DNA of 15,435 nt from JBEATZ01 sp041178545 (GTDB taxonomy: Bacteria > Planctomycetota > UBA1135 > UBA2386), in NCBI GenBank assembly GCA_041178545.1, contig JBEGVB010000153.1, forward strand, positions 1-15,435, in the 5' to 3' direction. Under the pieces are notes generated by a model. That model did not search any database. It was not told the DNA's origin and was given only the letters and a program-made list of their open reading frames with translations. Positions within the stretch are counted from its first letter, which is position 1, and each line of letters starts with the position of its first letter. Shown here piece by piece: positions 1 through 9,100 of this stretch. Made by a program: the position numbers and the translations under genes.

Positions 1-399
1 CCCCCCGCGCACGCGGATGCGGTGGTAGGGAGCGTCCACCAGTGGGCGCCCCGGGAGGTCGAGCTTCCCTTCGATCCACCCTGCGTCGACGAAGTCCGCT
101 GGCGCAAGTTGCACGGTCCGACCGCCCAACGGGCCCAGCAACTCGAGTGCGACGCGCCCTTCCGCGGGCAGCCAGGTGATCCGTCGGATGTTCCGCTGCA
201 TCCAGAGGCACCACGTCACGAGCGGCACCAAACCGATCCCGCACACGCCAAGGGCCGGGACCACGGCCATGGTGCCCTGCTCCATGGCGCGCCACACGAG
301 CACCGGACCGACCAGCGCGAGCGCGACGAGGATGGCCAAGGCGAAGCCGTGGCTCACCTGGCGGTCGAGGGTGTAGACGAGCAGGGGGTCGGTCTTCAC
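1..399 (-). CDS. Partial small membrane protein, two predicted helices, function unknown (C-terminus beyond window)
   Basis: An open frame on the minus strand runs from a GTG at 399-397 to the left edge of the window, giving 133 residues without a stop. I do not recognise the family. The visible part starts with a short polar N-terminus, then has two hydrophobic segments at about residues 18-36 (rich in A, L, V) and 44-67 (ending WCLWM), a basic turn (QRNIRR), and then a soluble stretch with alternating hydrophobic residues that looks beta-rich. That layout, two helices followed by a cytoplasmic beta domain, is common in small bacterial membrane proteins of unknown function. The GTG is chosen because it is the only common start codon in this frame between the upstream in-frame TGA (near 493) and the first helix. 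There is no clear Shine-Dalgarno site. The opposite-strand frame here reads as low-complexity basic protein and is a shadow. Confidence 0.6.
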   Translation of the reverse strand, partial: MKTDPLLVYTLDRQVSHGFALAILVALALVGPVLVWRAMEQGTMAVVPALGVCGIGLVPLVTWCLWMQRNIRRITWLPAEGRVALELLGPLGGRTVQLAPADFVDAGWIEGKLDLPGRPLVDAPYHRIRVRGG

Positions 400-495
400 G
401 GGAGGTGGAGCAGTGCAGGAAATCCTGACTTCACTTTGTGAGCCGCGGCCGTCCCATTCCAGCGCACAGCCCCGGGTCAGCCAACACCGAGAGCC

Positions 496-1434
496 TCAGG
501 CTCCCACCTGCGTGATCGCAAGGGCGTCATCGTACTGCCACAGTTCCACGCCACGCTGCACGTCGACGGCGTACCGCAGCTGCTCGGAGACCGAGTCGGT
601 GAGGATGATGCCGCAGGCCTGCTCCACCGGCACTCCTCGGTCCCTCGCGATCCACCCGCGGTAGCGGGAGAGCTGGCCCACCACGGCATCCGAGTGGTTG
701 CGCCGCTTGAGCTCGACCACCCACCAGGTGCCGGAGTTGGGTTCGTGCGCGAGCAGGTCGATGGTGTTGACCGGGGTCACGTACTGCCTCTCCACGAGCT
801 TCAGGCCGCGTTGTCCGAACGGCGTGGTGGCCCAGCGCTGCTGGATCGCCTCCTCCACCTCACGCTCCCGCATCGTGCGCGAAGGCTCCGCCGTGCGGAC
901 CTCGGCCAGCAGTTGGTCTGCACCCGCGAGCCACGACTGCAGCACCTGCAGCGCAGCCCCCGGGTCGGTCAGTCCCCAGCTGCGGAACACGGCCTCGTGG
1001 TGGCGGAAGACGACCTCCACTGCGCGCAGGGCATGTGCCGCGGAGTTGCGGAGTGCCTGAAAGACCGGGTCCGGCAGGCAGGCTCCGGCAACGTGCTGCA
1101 AGACCTCGCGGGCACGTGCACCAAGTGCCATGCGCTGGGCCAGCGCCTCGTCCTCGCCCACGCGGGCGACCAGCACCCAGATGCCGTCGTTCGCGAGGTG
1201 GTGGAACGGGAGGACCCTCTCCGTGGGCCCATCATTCTGTGGCGCCACCAGCTGCAGCACCTGGTCGAAGGCACTGCACAGCTCCGGGAACAGCAGCAGG
1301 TTGTCGGCGAACTGCCCCTTCCGCACGAGCAGGATCGCGGCCAGCAACATGGCCGGCTTGTACGGCGCCCGCCGCCCCCCGATGACCGCAAGGTTGAGGC
1401 TCTGGGCCCGCTGCAGCCACTCCTCGAAGTCCAT
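496..1434 (-). CDS. Putative type IV-like restriction nuclease: ScoMcrA-like sulfur-binding domain fused to NucS/EndoMS-like nuclease domain
   Basis: This 312-residue protein has two parts. Residues 185-308 match the NucS/EndoMS C-terminal nuclease (PD-(D/E)XK, RecB-like): an EREVEEAI helix, then TIDLLA with D226, VVELKR with E241 and K243, and GQLSRY with Q254, which together form a complete catalytic set. Residues 20-150 do not look like the NucS N-terminal DNA-binding domain. They carry APYKPAMLLAAILL (23-36), LPFHHLANDGIWVL (75-88) and LPDPVFQALR (120-129). These resemble the KPxLLL, YPFWRLxNDGxW and FPEPVYxAL blocks that I recall from ScoMcrA-type phosphorothioate-DNA-binding domains found at the N-terminus of HNH restriction enzymes. 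The nuclease call is firm at superfamily level, while the sulfur-binding call is from memory of motifs only. No dnd or ssp modification genes are visible in the window. The ATG lies 6 bases after a TAACGT box and has no Shine-Dalgarno site, so the mRNA may be leaderless. The gene is divergent from the DUF2130 gene. Confidence 0.8.
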   Translation of the reverse strand: MDFEEWLQRAQSLNLAVIGGRRAPYKPAMLLAAILLVRKGQFADNLLLFPELCSAFDQVLQLVAPQNDGPTERVLPFHHLANDGIWVLVARVGEDEALAQRMALGARAREVLQHVAGACLPDPVFQALRNSAAHALRAVEVVFRHHEAVFRSWGLTDPGAALQVLQSWLAGADQLLAEVRTAEPSRTMREREVEEAIQQRWATTPFGQRGLKLVERQYVTPVNTIDLLAHEPNSGTWWVVELKRRNHSDAVVGQLSRYRGWIARDRGVPVEQACGIILTDSVSEQLRYAVDVQRGVELWQYDDALAITQVGA

Positions 1435-1440
1435 GCGCGC

Positions 1441-1446
1441 ACGTTA
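1441..1446 (-). promoter_or_regulatory. Candidate -10 box for the sulfur-binding/NucS-like gene, leaderless spacing
   Basis: On the minus strand the sequence GGCTAACGT ends 6 bases before the ATG at 1434. TAACGT fits TANNNT, and that distance would place transcription start at or next to the start codon. No Shine-Dalgarno sequence lies in the intervening bases. No convincing -35 hexamer is visible. The placement is inference and was not measured. Confidence 0.35.
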
Positions 1447-1464
1447 GCCGGCTCCGTGCGCCAC

Positions 1465-1504
1465 AGCGAGCACGTGAGGCTTCTGCAGCGGCTCGCTGCT
1501 CGCT
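1465..1504. promoter_or_regulatory. Dyad symmetry between divergent promoters, operator candidate
   Basis: The 103-base gap between the two divergent genes contains a perfect 8-base inverted repeat. AGCGAGCA is at 1465-1472 and TGCTCGCT is at 1497-1504, with 24 bases between them. Inside it is a second, tight hairpin: GCAGCG at 1485-1490, a 3-base loop, and CGCTGC at 1494-1499. The right arm abuts a TAGCCT box (1504-1509) that could be the -10 of the DUF2130 gene, and the left arm sits where the -35 of the leftward gene would be. A regulator bound here could control both genes. The repeat is seen directly; its role is a guess. Confidence 0.3.
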
Positions 1505-1509
1505 AGCCT
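1504..1509 (+). promoter_or_regulatory. Candidate -10 box (TAGCCT) for the DUF2130 gene
   Basis: CTAGCCT lies 28 bases before the ATG at 1538 and upstream of a strong AGGGAGGG ribosome-binding site (1525-1532, 5 bases from the ATG). A similar CTAGCAT box occurs upstream of the M1 peptidase start on the other strand (1347x region: 13474-13479). The -35 region is poor (TTCTGC at 1481-1486 with a 17-base spacer). Confidence 0.25.
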
Positions 1510-1537
1510 TGGCCCCCCTGCACCAGGGAGGGACGCC

Positions 1538-2803
1538 ATGAATGAACCGACGATCACCTGTCCGCGCTGCCAGCACGAGGTCAAGCTCACCGAGTCCCTT
1601 GCAGCACCGCTGATCCGGGAAACTGAGCAGAAGTACCGCTCGCTGATGGAGAAGCGTGACGAGGGGATCAGGAAGCGGGAAGAAACAGTGCGTGCCCAGG
1701 AGCAGGCGCTCGCGCAGGCCCGTGAAGCGGTGGAGGAGCAGGTCGCAAAGCGACTGGCCGCCGAGCGCAAGACCCTTTCCGACGCCGAGGCCAAGAAGGC
1801 GCGCGATGCGGTGGCCGAGCAGTTGCAGAAGGCTGACATCGAACGTGCCGAGATGCAGAAGCAGCTCGATGCAAAGAAGGCGCAGCTGGATGTCGCGCAC
1901 AAGACAGAGATAGAGCTGCGTGAGCAACGGAGGGAGTTGCAGGAGGCGCAGGAGCAGTTCGAGCTGGTCAAGCAGCGCGCGATCGACGAAGAGCGTGCGA
2001 AGATCCGCGAGGAGGCAACGCGGGCCGCCGACGAGCAGGGCAGGCTGAAGCTCTCCGAGAAGGAGAAGACCATCGCCGACCTGCAGACCAAGCTCCAGGA
2101 GGCCCTGCGCAAGGCCGAGCAGGGATCGCAGCAGCTGCAGGGCGAGGTGCAGGAACTGCAGCTCGAGGCCATGCTCAAGGCACAGTTCCCACTCGACGTG
2201 GTCGAGCCCGTGGCCAAGGGCGAGTTCGGCGGCGACGCACTGCAGCGCGTGTGCGCACGTTCAGGCGCGGTGTCCGGCAGCATCCTCTGGGAGTCGAAGC
2301 GGACCAAGACGTGGTCCGACGCCTGGCTCGCCAAGCTGCGCACCGACATGCGCGCCGCCAAGGCAGACATGGCCGTTCTGGTGACGCAGGCACTGCCCAA
2401 GGACGTGGACGGTTTCGGGCTCGTGGACGAAGTGTGGGTCACTTCCTTCCGGATGGCCATCCCGCTCGCCGTCGCACTGCGCGAACACCTCACGCAGGTG
2501 TCCACGATTCGCATCGTCTCCCACGGTCAGCAGACCAAGCAGGAACAGCTCTTTGGCTACCTCACCGGCCCGCTCTTCCGCAACCGCGTGAAGGCCGTGC
2601 TCGACCACTACCTTGAACTCAGCGCAGACCTCGAGGCCGAGCGCAAGGCCATGCAGAAGCGCTGGGCAAAGCGCGAGTCCCAGATCCGGCTGATGCAGGA
2701 AGCCACCGTGGGGATGTTCGGCGACCTGCAGGCGATCACAGGCAGCAAGCTGATGGCAGAACTCGACCACGACGAACCGGGATTGATCGGCAACGGCGAG
2801 TAG
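1538..2803 (+). CDS. DUF2130 domain protein, putative PD-(D/E)XK-fold nuclease with coiled coil
   Basis: This 421-residue protein has the full architecture of the DUF2130 family (PF09903). It opens with a single CPRC knuckle at residues 8-11. From about 25 to 205 it is an almost unbroken charged coiled coil rich in E, K, Q, R and A. The conserved core follows: ELQLEAMLKAQFP (206-218), GEFGGD with D233, and SGSILWESKRTKTWSDAWL (246-264) with E252 and K254. A second short helical coil covers 360-392. The D...(W)ExK pattern is what a PD-(D/E)XK nuclease active site looks like, although the family is formally of unknown function. Only one CxxC is present, so any metal site needs a partner, perhaps through dimerisation. 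The start is firm: AGGGAGGG lies 5 bases upstream. The gene precedes recCBD on the same strand with a gap of about 40-60 bases, so it may share their transcript. The family assignment is secure; the nuclease activity is inferred. Confidence 0.95.
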   Translation: MNEPTITCPRCQHEVKLTESLAAPLIRETEQKYRSLMEKRDEGIRKREETVRAQEQALAQAREAVEEQVAKRLAAERKTLSDAEAKKARDAVAEQLQKADIERAEMQKQLDAKKAQLDVAHKTEIELREQRRELQEAQEQFELVKQRAIDEERAKIREEATRAADEQGRLKLSEKEKTIADLQTKLQEALRKAEQGSQQLQGEVQELQLEAMLKAQFPLDVVEPVAKGEFGGDALQRVCARSGAVSGSILWESKRTKTWSDAWLAKLRTDMRAAKADMAVLVTQALPKDVDGFGLVDEVWVTSFRMAIPLAVALREHLTQVSTIRIVSHGQQTKQEQLFGYLTGPLFRNRVKAVLDHYLELSADLEAERKAMQKRWAKRESQIRLMQEATVGMFGDLQAITGSKLMAELDHDEPGLIGNGE

Positions 2804-2816
2804 TCTGGCGACGCGC

Positions 2817-2835
2817 GGCGGGTCGAGATCCCGCC
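2817..2835 (+). other. Short hairpin between the DUF2130 gene and recC
   Basis: GGCGGG (2817-2822) and CCCGCC (2830-2835) form a perfect 6-base GC stem with a 7-base loop, right after the DUF2130 stop and before the first possible recC ATG. There is no run of T after it, so it is not a standard intrinsic terminator. It could attenuate, protect an mRNA end, or mean nothing in DNA this GC-rich. Confidence 0.25.
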
Positions 2836-2863
2836 CCTTGCGATGAGGGAGACAGCTGGCAAG

Positions 2864-5800
2864 ATGACTTTCATGGGCGCAGCGGGTGAATCAGCCGAGA
2901 GGGGACTACGCGTCCACACCAGCTGCCGGCTGGAGGACCTGCTTGGCAGCTTGGTCCAGTCCATGACCTCGGAACCCCTCCCGCCAGAGGTGGACGAGGT
3001 CGTCCTCGTGCCCAGCACGGGCATGGCACGGTGGCTGGAACGGCAACTTGCCACCAGCGAGCTGGGCATCTGCGCGTCGGTGGACATGCCGTTCCTCGCG
3101 CCTTGGTTCCGCGGCCTGTTCGACGAGACGCCGCGCCGGCGGATGCAGGACCGCCTGCACGCGCTCAGTCCAGAGGTGCTGCACTGGCGCATCCACCGGC
3201 TGTTCGGGGATCCTCGCCATGCCGCAGCGTTTGCACGCCCACGCCGGTACTTCGCAACCGACCCGCAAGGCACCAAACAGCTGCAGCTGGCCCAACGCGT
3301 CGCTGGCTGTCTCGACCAGTACCAGCTGTACCGCCCGGACATGCTGGCTGCATGGGAGTCGCACGGCCTCCTGACCAAGAGCGAGGACGAGCCGTGGCAG
3401 GCCGCATTGTGGCGCGCACTGCTCGCCGAAGTTGGCACCGCGGATCCCGCGCCCACGCTGGCAAGGGTCCTGGAACGGCTGCGGGAGAAGAGTCCCCCTG
3501 CCACACTGCCCCGCCGCGTGCAGGCCTTTGGCTTCAGCACCGTGCCGCCACTGGTGATGGAGCTGTTCGAGGCACTCAGTGCCCACTGCCAGGTGGACCT
3601 GTACGCCTTCGTGCCGACACCGCACTACATGGACGAGCGCTCTCGCAGGCGCAGGAAGACCAGCGAGCCCGTCCAGCACGAACTGCTTGCCGAACTGGGC
3701 ATGCAGTCCTCGGACTTCGTGCTGGGCCTTGCGGACCGCGAGGGAGCCCTGACGCAGCGCATGGACGTGGACCACTCCATGCCCCGGTCGGACTCGCTGC
3801 TGCACAAGGTGCAGGCAGGCATCGAGGCCATGGACGAGCCACGCGGGAACGACCCGATCCGTGCAGACGACGACAGCCTGCGGGTGCACGTGACGCATTC
3901 GCCGTTCCGCGAGATGGAGGTCCTGCGCGATCGCGTGCTGGATGCGATGGAGCGCGACAGCTCGCTCAAGCCCAACGAAGTCCTGGTTCTGGTCACGGAC
4001 ATCGAGTCCTACGCACCAGCCATCCACTCGGTGTTCGGGCCCGTTGCCCACTTGCTGCCCTACCAGGTCCAGGACCGCACGCCCGCCACGGAGAAGCCCC
4101 TGGCGAAGGCACTGGTCGACGTCTTCCGACTTGCAGCGAGCCGCTGGACCAACGTCGAAGTGCTCGACCTGCTCTCCAACCCGTGCCTGCAGGCTCGCTT
4201 CGGGCTCCAGGAGTCAGGCGCCGCCGAGATCCGCGGCTGGGTCCGCGAGGCCTCGGTGCACTGGGGCATCGACGGGACCCACCGTGCCTCGTTCGGCCAG
4301 CCTGCGAGCCACGAGCACACATGGCGTCAGGGGCTCGACCGCCTCGTGCTGGGCACGATGACCGGACCGGTGGAAAGCCTCGTGGACGGCCTCCTGCCGG
4401 TCGCTCGACACGGCCAGGAAGTCGCGGTTCGCATCGGACGCCTTGCCTGGTGCCTGGAGGAGCTCATGGCCGTGCACCACGAGGTCCAGACACCACGCAG
4501 CCTGGGGGATTGGATCGGTGCCACCCGCAAACTGCTGGGCCGCGTGCTCGATGCTCCGTCGGCGGACGATCGAGAGGACAGGAAGCTCCTGCTCGACGTG
4601 CTCGCCACGATGGCACGCATCCGTGATCTCTCGAGCCACGAGGGGACGCTGTCGTTGCAGGCGTGGACCGACAGCCTGGTGGCCGCGTTGGGATCCCGCA
4701 GCAGCTCCCGCTTCGGCGGCGACAAGGTCACCTTTGCCGCCCTCCGACCCATGCGGATGGTGCCAGCGCGCCTGTTGGCAGTGTGTGGTCTTGGTGACGT
4801 TTTCCCCCGCAGCACCCAGGCCCAGTCCTTCGACCTCATGCAGGTGGAGCGCAGGCGCGGCGACCGCGATCCTCGTGCCGACGACAGGCAACTGTTCCTC
4901 GAGGCACTCATGTCGGCGCGCGACAAGCTCCTGCTCAGCCACGTCGGCAGGTCCCAGCGCTCCAACGAGGCCCTCACCCCGTCGACGGTGCTGACCGAGC
5001 TGCTCGAGTCCGTCGACCGTGGCTGGGCGCCGGCAGCGGGCGCTGGGAACGCGAGCGCGACCCTGGTCGTCGAGCACCTGCTGCAAGGATTCAGCAGGAG
5101 CCACCGCGCCGACCACCCCCACCACTTCTCCTACGCCAGGCTCGAGGGCGCAGGGACCAACCCCTCCGACCGCTTCGTGCCGGAGGGCTTTGCTGCGCGG
5201 GACAACACCACGCTCCATGCGTGCACGGTGGACGACCTGGTGCGCTTCTGGCGCAACCCGGCGCAGCACTTCCTGAGGCATGCAGTGGGCCTGGGCATGC
5301 CGTTCCGCGAGGAACAGCTCGAGGAGACCGAGAACTTCGGCAGGGCGAGTCGCCGGGACGAGACCCTGGGCAAGCTCGTCGAGGCCATGCGCGTCGGCAC
5401 CACCGGCCCGGAGGCCGCACTCGACCGCCAAGGAGCCCTGCACGCGGCATCCGGCAGCACACAGCCCGGGTGGCTCGGCAGGCTTGCCCACCAAGCGGAT
5501 GCTGTCGACGCCGAGATGGCAGCGGCACGGGCCAGTTCGAGTCTCGGGACCGATTCGCTGCTTGCCGTGGCGAGGCTCGACGACTGCACGGTCACTGCAT
5601 GGGTCCGTGCTGCAAGGGACCGCACCCAGGTGATCTTCGCCGCCGACCGCAAGGAGGTGCCGGAGCGCATGAAGCTGCAGGCATGGATCCTCCACTTGGT
5701 GTGCAGCGTGGCTGCGGGCGCGGAGGGAGCAGATCCTCGGACTCCCGTCGTCACGCGGCTCGTGATGCCCTCGGGCGCTGGTCGGTTCGCGGCAGTGGAT

Positions 5801-6124
5801 GCTGCACAGGCACGCCAGCAGCTCTCGCACCTCGTACACGGACTGCGCCAAGGACGCAGCAGGCCCCTGCCGTTCTTCCCCATCACCTCGGCAGTCCTCG
5901 CCAAGGGAGATGCCTCCTCCGAAGCCGAACTCCTTGCCAAGGCCGAGAAGGAGTTCCTGCCGGACGACTACGGCAGCTTCCCTTCCGAGTCGGAGGACGC
6001 GCACGTGAAGCTCTGTTGGCGCGGCCAGGACCTGTTTGCCGGCGCGCTGGCCGCCGAGATGAAGGCGATCGCAGAATCCGTGTGGTGCCCCGCACTCGCG
6101 GCATGGCAGGAGGAGAAGGAATGA
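2864..6124 (+). CDS. recC: RecBCD exonuclease V, RecC subunit (Chi-scanning, inactive helicase fold)
   Basis: About 1086 residues, against 1122 in E. coli RecC. RecC holds RecB and RecD together and scans the 3' strand for Chi. Colinear matches to E. coli RecC run through the whole length: the N-terminal LRVHTSCRLEDL and VPSTGMARWL (near residue 50), DQYQLYRPDMLAAWE, THSPFREMEVLRDR followed by VTDIESYAP, VHWGIDGTHR with HTWRQGLDR, LRPMRMVPARLLAVCGLGD, and RADDRQLFLEALMSARDKL (near 673). As expected for RecC there are no working Walker A or DExx motifs. The start at 2864 is chosen because AGGGAG (2846-2851) lies 12 bases upstream; ATG at 2843 is an equally open longer start (1093 residues) but lacks a ribosome-binding site. 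The gene ends in ATGA shared with recB. Which Chi sequence it reads cannot be told from this sequence. Confidence 0.97.
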   Translation: MTFMGAAGESAERGLRVHTSCRLEDLLGSLVQSMTSEPLPPEVDEVVLVPSTGMARWLERQLATSELGICASVDMPFLAPWFRGLFDETPRRRMQDRLHALSPEVLHWRIHRLFGDPRHAAAFARPRRYFATDPQGTKQLQLAQRVAGCLDQYQLYRPDMLAAWESHGLLTKSEDEPWQAALWRALLAEVGTADPAPTLARVLERLREKSPPATLPRRVQAFGFSTVPPLVMELFEALSAHCQVDLYAFVPTPHYMDERSRRRRKTSEPVQHELLAELGMQSSDFVLGLADREGALTQRMDVDHSMPRSDSLLHKVQAGIEAMDEPRGNDPIRADDDSLRVHVTHSPFREMEVLRDRVLDAMERDSSLKPNEVLVLVTDIESYAPAIHSVFGPVAHLLPYQVQDRTPATEKPLAKALVDVFRLAASRWTNVEVLDLLSNPCLQARFGLQESGAAEIRGWVREASVHWGIDGTHRASFGQPASHEHTWRQGLDRLVLGTMTGPVESLVDGLLPVARHGQEVAVRIGRLAWCLEELMAVHHEVQTPRSLGDWIGATRKLLGRVLDAPSADDREDRKLLLDVLATMARIRDLSSHEGTLSLQAWTDSLVAALGSRSSSRFGGDKVTFAALRPMRMVPARLLAVCGLGDVFPRSTQAQSFDLMQVERRRGDRDPRADDRQLFLEALMSARDKLLLSHVGRSQRSNEALTPSTVLTELLESVDRGWAPAAGAGNASATLVVEHLLQGFSRSHRADHPHHFSYARLEGAGTNPSDRFVPEGFAARDNTTLHACTVDDLVRFWRNPAQHFLRHAVGLGMPFREEQLEETENFGRASRRDETLGKLVEAMRVGTTGPEAALDRQGALHAASGSTQPGWLGRLAHQADAVDAEMAAARASSSLGTDSLLAVARLDDCTVTAWVRAARDRTQVIFAADRKEVPERMKLQAWILHLVCSVAAGAEGADPRTPVVTRLVMPSGAGRFAAVDAAQARQQLSHLVHGLRQGRSRPLPFFPITSAVLAKGDASSEAELLAKAEKEFLPDDYGSFPSESEDAHVKLCWRGQDLFAGALAAEMKAIAESVWCPALAAWQEEKE
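6108..6113 (+). promoter_or_regulatory. Ribosome-binding site of recB inside recC
   Basis: AGGAGG within a longer purine run (AGGAGGAGAAGGA) precedes the ATGATG start by 7 or 10 bases. It fixes the recB start at 6121 or 6124 rather than the long upstream open frame, and suggests recB is translated efficiently while coupled to recC. Confidence 0.7.
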
Positions 6125-9100
6125 TGCAGCCCTTCGACGTGGCAGCGTCCCCGCTGCCTGCGCGCCGCACCGTGCTGGAGGCGAGCGCGGGCACCGGCAA
6201 GACCTTCACGCTCGAGGGACTCTTCGTGCGGCACCTGCTCGAGGGCGCCAGGCCGGGTGGGCGTGTGACGTCGGCCCAGCAGGTCCTCGTGGTGACCTTC
6301 ACCCGCGCATCCACGCAGGACCTCAAGCACCGGCTGCGGACCGGCCTGCAGGATGCATTGCATGCGCTGAAGGGCGGCAAGGCGTCCAAGGACCTTTGGC
6401 AGCAGCTTGCGAACGACCATGGTGCTGCCGGCATCCCGGTGCTGGAACGCGCCCTACGCGACTTCGACCTCGTCACCATCAACACGATCCACGGCTTCTG
6501 CAAGCGCGTCCTCGACCGGGCGGCATTTGCCAGCGGAACCGACTTCGTCACGGAGTTCGTGGAGGACGACTCGGAACTGGTGATGGCAGCCTGTGCCGAC
6601 GCGCTGCGCGCGCAGGCACAGGGAGACGACCCCTTGCCTGCCGCCGTGCTCCGTGCTGCAGGGATCGACGAGAAGGCACTCAAGGAACGGTTCGACGCCT
6701 GGCAGCTCTTCCCGGGGACACGCATCGCGCCCTCGCAGGACCTGGCTCCCGCCCTGGAGAGTCTGCGTACCGCCGTCGCGGCCGCCGAGGAGGAGTTCGA
6801 CGCAGAGCTCGTCCAGCAGGCACTCGCCGACCACAAGAGCAACTCGAAGGCGCCCTGGTACAAGCGTGTCGGCACCTTCTGCGAACGACTGGCCCGCCGC
6901 ATCCGCCGCCAGCCGCTCACGGCACTCGACGACCTTGCACACCTCTCGCTTGCCAACCTCGTGGCTGGTGGCGAGTACAGCAAGGGTGGCTCGGTTGCGC
7001 CCGAACCGGGCACGGTTGCCCACTCGTTCTTCCTGGCGGCAGAGCAGGTTGCCGATGCCCTGGAGCCCGCTCGCACCGCCCTCGTCGAGGCCATGCTGCA
7101 CGCATCCCTGGCCGCGCTCGACCGGTCCAAGGCGACTGCCCGGACCCGTTCCTTCCGCGACCTGTTGGTCGAGTTGCACACCCTCGTGCGCGACCCGGTT
7201 GCCGGGAAGGACCTGTGCACTGCGGTGCGCGAGCAGTGGAAGGTCGCACTCGTCGACGAGTGCCAGGACACCGACCCGCTGCAGTACGCGATCTTCGACG
7301 CGTTCTTCGGCGACAGCCTGCTGCTGGTCGGCGACCCGAAGCAGTCGATCTACGGTTTCCGTGGTGCCGACCTCAACGCCTACCTGCAGGCCGCACGAGC
7401 GTCCGACCAGTTCACGCTCGAGAAGAACTTCCGCAGCCACCCCGGACTGGTCACCTCGGTGATCCGCCTGTTCCAGCGGGGCAAGGACCACCCGTTCGTG
7501 GAGAGCGGCATCCTGGTCCCGGAGGTCACCGCGCACCACAAGGCTGGCGAACGAGAACTTGTGGGACTCCCGGGACGGCCGATGCAGTGGCGTGTGCTGC
7601 GGTCCGAACCCAGGCCGGACCCCAAGTCAAAGAGCAGGCAGCAGGCGACGTTCCCGAAGCGCAACGCATGGGAGCCAACGCTGCTGGACGACCTCGTGGC
7701 CCAGTGCAAGGCATTGGTCACGTCGGGCACCACCCTCTCGGACACGGGCAAACGTCTCCAACACAAGGACATCGCAGTCCTCGTGCGCTCCGGCAAGGAA
7801 GGTCAACGCGTCCAGGATGCGCTTGCACAGGCAGGCATCACCGCGTCGATCGCCAGGCTGCATGACGTGTTCGAGAGCGAGGAGGCCGAGGAACTCGAGG
7901 TCCTCATGCATGCCATCCTGGACCCCGGCGCCGGCACGTTGATCCAGGCCGCGCGCGCCACCGTGTTCTGGGGCCGTACCGCGAGCGAACTCACAGACCC
8001 GTCGACAGACGCCAGCCTGAAGGCAGACCTCGACCTCGTTCACTTCCTGCGCAGCACCTGGACGCGACGCGGGCTCATGTCCATGTTCATGCATGCAGTG
8101 GAAGCCCTTGGGGTCCGCAGCCGCATGCTGGCCCGGGAGGACGGCGAGCGGAAGCTCACCAACTGGTTCCAGGTGGCGGAGTTGCTGCAGGAGCAACAGA
8201 CGCTGCACGGCCATGGCAAGGCCCACCTGCTTCGCTGGTTCACTGCCGAACGCAGTGGTGCCACGGGGAAGACCGCATCGGACCGCGAACTGCGCCTCGA
8301 GAGCGATGCCGAAGCCGTGCAGATCCTCACCATGCACTCCAGCAAGGGACTGCAGTACGAGGTCGTACTGCTGCCCTACCTGACCACTGGCAGCCACCGG
8401 CCGAAGAAGGGCCTCCTGCTGAGTCGCGATGCCGCAGGGTCTCCGGTCCTCGACCTTGGCAACGAGCCCCTTCCGGCGCACGCAGACGCCGCCGAACGCA
8501 ACCAACTCGGCGAGGACCTGCGCCTGCTCTACGTGGCACTCACCCGGGCCAAGCGCCGATGCATCGCATGGCACGTACCAGCCGAGGGTGCCCCGAAGAC
8601 CGCGCTTGCATGGTTGCTGCACTTCCACCACGCAGGGCAGAAGGCGGAGGGCTGGGTGAAGGACTGGCACAAGGAGACCAAGGAACGCGGGCTGGCGTGG
8701 GGGCAGGACCTGGAGGCCTTCGAGCGGGCCCATGCAGAGATCCTCTCGGTGACCCACGTCGACCTTCGCGAGGAGGAACCACCGCGCAGGGACCCCCGGC
8801 CACGGGTTTCTGCCGCTGCGCTACCGAGCTTCAGGCCCGTGCCGGAACGCCTCACCTTGGGGGACCGCACGGCGAGCTTCTCCCGCCTGCTGCACGGCAG
8901 CCAACACGAGTCGGCTGCGGACCACGAGGACGACCGCGGCGAGACACGGGTCGAGACGGAGGTCCCCGCCGAGAGCATGTTCGGCTTCGCGCGGGGCCCG
9001 AGCGCAGGCATCTGCCTGCATGCGATTCTGGAGCATGCAGACTTCCGCGACCCTGGTGGCTCCACCAACGCGACGCTCATCCGCGACCTGCTCGAGGGCC

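Noticed and set aside
694..1506. A 270-codon plus-strand frame lies antisense to the sulfur-binding/NucS-like gene.
   Set aside because: Its composition (Leu/Arg/Gln/His-rich, no motif) is that of an antisense shadow, while the minus strand carries clear nuclease motifs.
5221..6120. The recB frame stays open for 900 bases upstream, as if RecB were 1506 residues long.
   Set aside because: This stretch lies inside recC and has no RecB similarity. The true N-terminus (EASAGTGKT near residue 20) and a strong ribosome-binding site place the start at 6121.
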